Shown one piece after another: positions 60,407 through 64,000 of a stretch of 64,000 nt of DNA. The stretch spans positions 62,001-126,000 of the forward strand of contig NZ_VCNJ01000029.1 in assembly GCF_005938625.1 (NCBI RefSeq). Reading direction: 5' to 3'. How positions within the stretch are numbered: position 1 is the stretch's first letter; each line of letters opens with the position of its first letter. A program made the translations under genes and the position numbers. The DNA is from Pseudomonas fluorescens. GTDB taxonomy: Bacteria > Pseudomonadota > Gammaproteobacteria > Pseudomonadales > Pseudomonadaceae. The notes beneath the pieces are model-generated. The model saw nothing but the letters and a program-made list of their open reading frames with translations, did not search any database and was not told where the DNA came from.

Positions 60407-62443
60407 ATGCCTGCCCGTTCTAATCCCCTGCAACGACGCCTCAATCCGTTGGCCGCCGCGCTGCTTTTTGCATCCCCTGTGTTTGCCGCCGACACTCTCG
60501 AACTGCAACCGCAAGTCATCACTGGCAATCCACTCGGCAGCCAGACACTCGCTTCGCCATCGACCGTGCTCAGCGGCGATGACCTCACGTTTCAACAGAA
60601 GGGCAGCCTGGGAGAAACCCTGAACAAGCAACCCGGTGTGTCTTCGTCGTACTTCGGCCCGGGTGCGAGCCGACCAATCATTCGCGGCCAGGACGGTGAC
60701 CGCATCCGCATCTTGCGCAACGGTGTCGGCGCGCTGGATGCCTCGTCGCTGTCTTACGATCACGCGGTGCCGCTGGATCCGGTCAACGTCGAGCGCGTTG
60801 AAATCGTCCGTGGCCCAGCGGCTCTGCTGTACGGTGGCAGCGCCATTGGCGGGGTGGTCAACACCTTCGATAACCGCATCCCGACTGAGGCCATCGATGG
60901 CATTCATGGCGCTGGTGAGTTGCGTTATGGCGGTGCCGATACCACACGCAGCAGCGCCGGCAAACTGGAGGCCGGTAACGGCCAATTCGCTTTGCATCTG
61001 GACGCTAGCGCCCGCGAGTTCAATGACCTGAAAATTCCCGGTTACGCGAGAACCAGCCGCGAACGCGCAAACGACGACGGCGATTCGAAAAAGCATCGCC
61101 TGGGCAACAGCGATGGTCGACAGGACGGCGGCGCGGTCGGCGGGTCGTACACCTGGGACGACGGTTATGCCGGCCTGTCCTACAGCAACTACGACTCCAA
61201 CTACGGTTCGCCCGCTGAACAAGATGTGCGCATCCGCATGCAACAAGAGCACTACGCCTTCGCCTCGGAGATACGCAATCTCGATGGGCCGTTCAGTTCG
61301 ATCAAACTGGATGCCGGTTACACCGATTACGAACATCGCGAAATCGAAGGCGGCGAGGTCGGTACGACGTTCAAGAACAAAGGTTACGAGGCACGGGTCG
61401 AGGCGCGGCACCAGCCGTTGGGGCCGTTCAATGGCGTGATCGGTGCGCAGGTCAGCCGCAACGAGTTTTCGGCACTCGGCGAAGAAGCGTTCGTGCCGCA
61501 GACCGATACCGATGCCGCTGCGTTGTTCATTCTTGAAGAATTGCAAGCCACCGATCGACTGCTGTTCACCCTCGGCGGACGCCTTGAGCACACCACAGTT
61601 GACCCGGATGCCAAGGGTAACGAGCGCTTCGCCAGCGCCGACCGCACCAGCAGTTTCACCGCGGGCAGTCTTTCCTCTGGCGCGGTGTACACCCTGACGC
61701 CGATCTGGTCGGTGGCCGCGACGCTGGGCTACACCGAGCGCGCACCGACGTTCTATGAGCTTTACGCAAACGGTGCCCACGTAGCGACCGGCACCTATGA
61801 AGTCGGCGATGCCGGGCTGTCGAAGGAAAAAGCCGTGTCCAGCGACCTCGCGTTGCGTTTCGATAACGGCACGCACAAGGGCAGTGTAGGGGTGTTCTAC
61901 AGCCACTTTTCCAATTACATCGGTTTGCTCGGCACGGGCCGAACGCTGAATGATGAGGGCGAAGAGGACGCTGACGGTATTCCTGAATACACCTATTCCG
62001 GCGTGCGGGCGCGCTTCAGCGGCATTGAAGCGCAGGATCACTGGAAGCTTGGCGAAAGCGCCTACGGCAAATTTGCCCTGGAAGTGTCTGGCGATTACAC
62101 CCGAGCGAAGAACCTCGACACCGGCGAAGACTTGCCACGCATCGCACCGCTGCGGTTCAACACCGGGCTGCTGTGGGAACTGGACAAGTGGCAGGCGCGC
62201 ATCGATATCGAACACGCCAGTTCACAACATCGCGTGCCGGACAATGAAAGCAGCACTGACGGTTACACCACGCTCGGCGCCAATGTGGGCTATCACTTCG
62301 ATGTCGGCCAGAGCCAATGGCTGGCCTTCGTCAATGCCGAGAACCTGACCAATCAAACCGTGCGTTATGCCAGTTCGATCCTGCGCGACATTGCGCCGGC
62401 GCAAGGGCGCAGCATTCAGGTCGGGTTGCGTACGACGTTCTGA
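60407..62443 (+). CDS. znuD: Zinc-regulated TonB-dependent outer-membrane receptor (ZnuD type)
   Basis: A 678-aa TonB-dependent receptor. The signal peptide ends LLFASPVFA; the plug has LGETLNKQPGVSSSYFGPG, SRPIIRGQDGDRIRILRNG and VERVEIVRGPAALLYGGSAIGGVVN; the barrel ends VGLRTTF with the terminal Phe. The sequence pattern fits the ZnuD group, which imports zinc or heme through the outer membrane, and a strong Zur box upstream favours zinc. The His-rich plug loop of some ZnuD proteins is not seen. ATG at 60407 starts the signal peptide. Confidence 0.88.
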   Translation: MPARSNPLQRRLNPLAAALLFASPVFAADTLELQPQVITGNPLGSQTLASPSTVLSGDDLTFQQKGSLGETLNKQPGVSSSYFGPGASRPIIRGQDGDRIRILRNGVGALDASSLSYDHAVPLDPVNVERVEIVRGPAALLYGGSAIGGVVNTFDNRIPTEAIDGIHGAGELRYGGADTTRSSAGKLEAGNGQFALHLDASAREFNDLKIPGYARTSRERANDDGDSKKHRLGNSDGRQDGGAVGGSYTWDDGYAGLSYSNYDSNYGSPAEQDVRIRMQQEHYAFASEIRNLDGPFSSIKLDAGYTDYEHREIEGGEVGTTFKNKGYEARVEARHQPLGPFNGVIGAQVSRNEFSALGEEAFVPQTDTDAAALFILEELQATDRLLFTLGGRLEHTTVDPDAKGNERFASADRTSSFTAGSLSSGAVYTLTPIWSVAATLGYTERAPTFYELYANGAHVATGTYEVGDAGLSKEKAVSSDLALRFDNGTHKGSVGVFYSHFSNYIGLLGTGRTLNDEGEEDADGIPEYTYSGVRARFSGIEAQDHWKLGESAYGKFALEVSGDYTRAKNLDTGEDLPRIAPLRFNTGLLWELDKWQARIDIEHASSQHRVPDNESSTDGYTTLGANVGYHFDVGQSQWLAFVNAENLTNQTVRYASSILRDIAPAQGRSIQVGLRTTF

Positions 62444-62462
62444 CAAACACTGATTGCCGCTG

Positions 62463-62552
62463 AAGGAGTTGCCGCAGGCTGCGATCTTTTGATCTCTATT
62501 TTAAAAGCGAAAGATCGTCCGATCGCGGCCCGAGCCTGCGGCAGCTCCTACA
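62463..62552. repeat. Inverted repeat of the TGTAGGAGCTGC family
   Basis: AGGAGTTGCCGCAGGCTGCG at the left, mirrored by CGAGCCTGCGGCAGCTCCTA at the right with several mismatches; the copy is older or more degraded than those at 24221 and 43271. It lies between the convergent znuD and sulfatase genes. Confidence 0.8.
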
Positions 62553-62561
62553 CGGGCGTGA

Positions 62562-64000
62562 TCAGGTGGATTGAGCCGTGTCGTCATCCGGCACGTCGTC
62601 AAGGATGTCCTCTTGCCCCGGCAACTCAGTGATCACACTGAAATCCGTCACTTCAACCGCACCCAATCCATACCCCAGCAAATGGAAAGAAAACGCTTTG
62701 CGCTCTTGCGGGTTGTCGAAGCTGAAGTTCATTTCCAGTGGCTGGTCGGCGGTTGCCACCATCTCCTGTGGCAAACCGATCTGCACATCCTGTTCAAACT
62801 CCTTGGCCTTGAGTTGAATATACGCGGCCTGTTGCGGGTCAACCGAACGCACGGTCAGGCGTACGCGGGTGTGCGAGCCTTTGGGCATTTCCAGGTATTG
62901 CGCGCCGATCAGGTTATCGGCCCAGTCATCCTTGATCTGCGCTTGCAGCGGGATGACGTTGGTGCTGCCGAATTGATAGCGATGATTGAGTGGCGTGCGC
63001 AGCAGTGACAGGTCGAGGGCATTGGCGCGGGCGGCGATTTGCCGGGCCGGGTGGCCGCTGTAGTTGCCTTTATAAGTGGCGCTTTCAGCGATGAAACCGG
63101 CGCTTTCGTAATAGCGGCAGCGACGCGGCATGTCGCACTCGGAAAAGATCCCCTGACCGTTGTGATAGCGCAGCTTGCCGTTGGTGAATGACATGATTTC
63201 GCGGCCGCTGTCATAGTCGCGAAACAGCGAGCGACCGCTCAGCGCGGAGGGCACCGGCAGGTCGAAGTAATCGAGAATCGACGTACTCAGATCGACGTGG
63301 CCATACACACCTTTGTTCAGCCGTGGCAGTTGTTCATGTTCCGGCGCCAGGGTCAGATTGAAGCCCCATGAAGACGCGAGGCGCACGCCGTCGATGCCGT
63401 GGGATTCGTCCGAGGTGATCACCACCAGCGTGTCTTTCAATACGCCCTGACGTTCGAGGCCGCGGAGGAACTGTTCCAGCGCATCGTCGAGATAACCGAC
63501 GGCCGCCTGTTTTGGCGTTTCGTAGCGCTCCAGATATTCCTCGGGCGCGGAGTAGGGCTGATGCGTGCCAACGGTCAGCAATGTCAGCATCCAAGGTTTT
63601 TTCTGCTTTTTCAGTTGGCCGACATAGTCCAACGCGCCTTCGAAAAACGCCTTGTCATCCTTGCCCCACGGGAACTCCAGATAGTTGCTGTTGGTGAACC
63701 ATTCCAGACCATGAGTTGCATCGAAACCGATGTGCGGCATGATCTTGTCTTTGGCCATGAAGCGCAGCCCGGCACCTTGCAGATAGTGCGTGCTGAAGCC
63801 GTGTTCACGCAGTTGCGCCGGCAGGCAGGCCTGATTGCGCTCGTTGAGGGTGAGCATTTCCACACCCTTGGGCGTGCCGTTGTTGAGCTTGTCGTAATCG
63901 CCGCAAAGCATCGCGTACAGACCGCGAATGGTCTGGTGGGTATGCAGCACGTAATCCGGGGTGTTCATGCCGCGCTCGGCCCAGCGGCTGAGGTTGGGCA
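62562..64000 (-). CDS. Sulfatase/LTA-synthase family phosphoethanolamine or phosphoglycerol transferase-like protein (partial)
   Basis: The C-terminal ~479 residues of an alkaline-phosphatase-superfamily enzyme; the frame continues past base 64000, so the start is outside. HTHQTIRGLYAMLCGDYD carries the region of the catalytic Thr (HQTIRG), GLEWFTNSNYLEFPWGKDD and LLTVGTHQPYSAPEEYLERY contain substrate-loop residues, and VVITSDESHGI has the metal-binding Asp/His. It resembles LTA synthase and OpgB-like transferases acting on the periplasmic face. A C-terminal beta-rich domain of about 190 residues is appended. Substrate unknown. Confidence 0.8.
   Translation of the reverse strand, partial: PNLSRWAERGMNTPDYVLHTHQTIRGLYAMLCGDYDKLNNGTPKGVEMLTLNERNQACLPAQLREHGFSTHYLQGAGLRFMAKDKIMPHIGFDATHGLEWFTNSNYLEFPWGKDDKAFFEGALDYVGQLKKQKKPWMLTLLTVGTHQPYSAPEEYLERYETPKQAAVGYLDDALEQFLRGLERQGVLKDTLVVITSDESHGIDGVRLASSWGFNLTLAPEHEQLPRLNKGVYGHVDLSTSILDYFDLPVPSALSGRSLFRDYDSGREIMSFTNGKLRYHNGQGIFSECDMPRRCRYYESAGFIAESATYKGNYSGHPARQIAARANALDLSLLRTPLNHRYQFGSTNVIPLQAQIKDDWADNLIGAQYLEMPKGSHTRVRLTVRSVDPQQAAYIQLKAKEFEQDVQIGLPQEMVATADQPLEMNFSFDNPQERKAFSFHLLGYGLGAVEVTDFSVITELPGQEDILDDVPDDDTAQST

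Overview
The window is a piece of a Pseudomonas chromosome, most likely of the P. fluorescens group. The reasons are gene order shared with P. aeruginosa in two blocks (fabI-npp transporter-mltD-gloB-methyltransferase-rnhA-dnaQ-ldcA, and nadK-phosphoesterase-rhomboid-yeaC-DUF2797-pepN), the GC-rich codon use, and many fluorescent-pseudomonad REP/REPIN repeats between genes. No rRNA, tRNA, CRISPR array, insertion sequence or prophage was seen.

Layout. 1-3.2 kb: the end of a polyamine-binding protein gene, then an alkylation-damage operon (ada, a PEP-mutase-like gene, alkA). 3.3-8.4 kb: a VOC protein, two LysE exporters and the light-sensing pair bphO-bphP. 8.4-11.7 kb: an ArsR-controlled oxidoreductase operon with a clear operator palindrome, an AraC regulator and a VOC protein. 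11.8-16.4 kb: an iron-uptake cell-surface signalling set (ECF sigma, FecR, TonB receptor) with a candidate Fur box, back to back with ppyR, which carries a triple NorR-type site array. 16.5-21.3 kb: a methyltransferase, a LysR regulator, and a redox operon (aldo/keto reductase, flavodoxin, carboxymuconolactone decarboxylase), then a DUF6124 gene with an unusual structured leader.

21.8-23.7 kb is the most accessory-looking part: a two-gene module of an ABC-like AAA ATPase and a PIN-like nuclease, translationally coupled, closed by its own terminator and more AT-rich than its surroundings. It is a candidate anti-phage or toxin-type system. 23.8-29.7 kb: GFA protein, alpha/beta hydrolase, an isoquinoline-oxidoreductase-like iorA-iorB-cytochrome c operon and a diguanylate cyclase. 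29.9-45.7 kb: the conserved fabI to ldcA block, with the peptide/peptidyl-nucleoside importer nppA1A2BCD just upstream of fabI. 45.7-49.7 kb: acetyltransferase, LysR regulator, small protein with a two-hairpin leader, FMN reductase and arsB. 49.8-57.4 kb: DUF1853 and the nadK-pepN block. 57.4-64 kb: composite repeats, katG (candidate OxyR site), a ZnuD-type zinc receptor with a near-consensus Zur box, and the end of a sulfatase-family gene that leaves the window.

Metal and stress control recurs: candidate Fur, Zur, OxyR, ArsR and NO-responsive (NorR/FhpR) sites can each be read next to genes whose known roles fit. Functional names rest on recognising families from the translated sequence; no database search was run.
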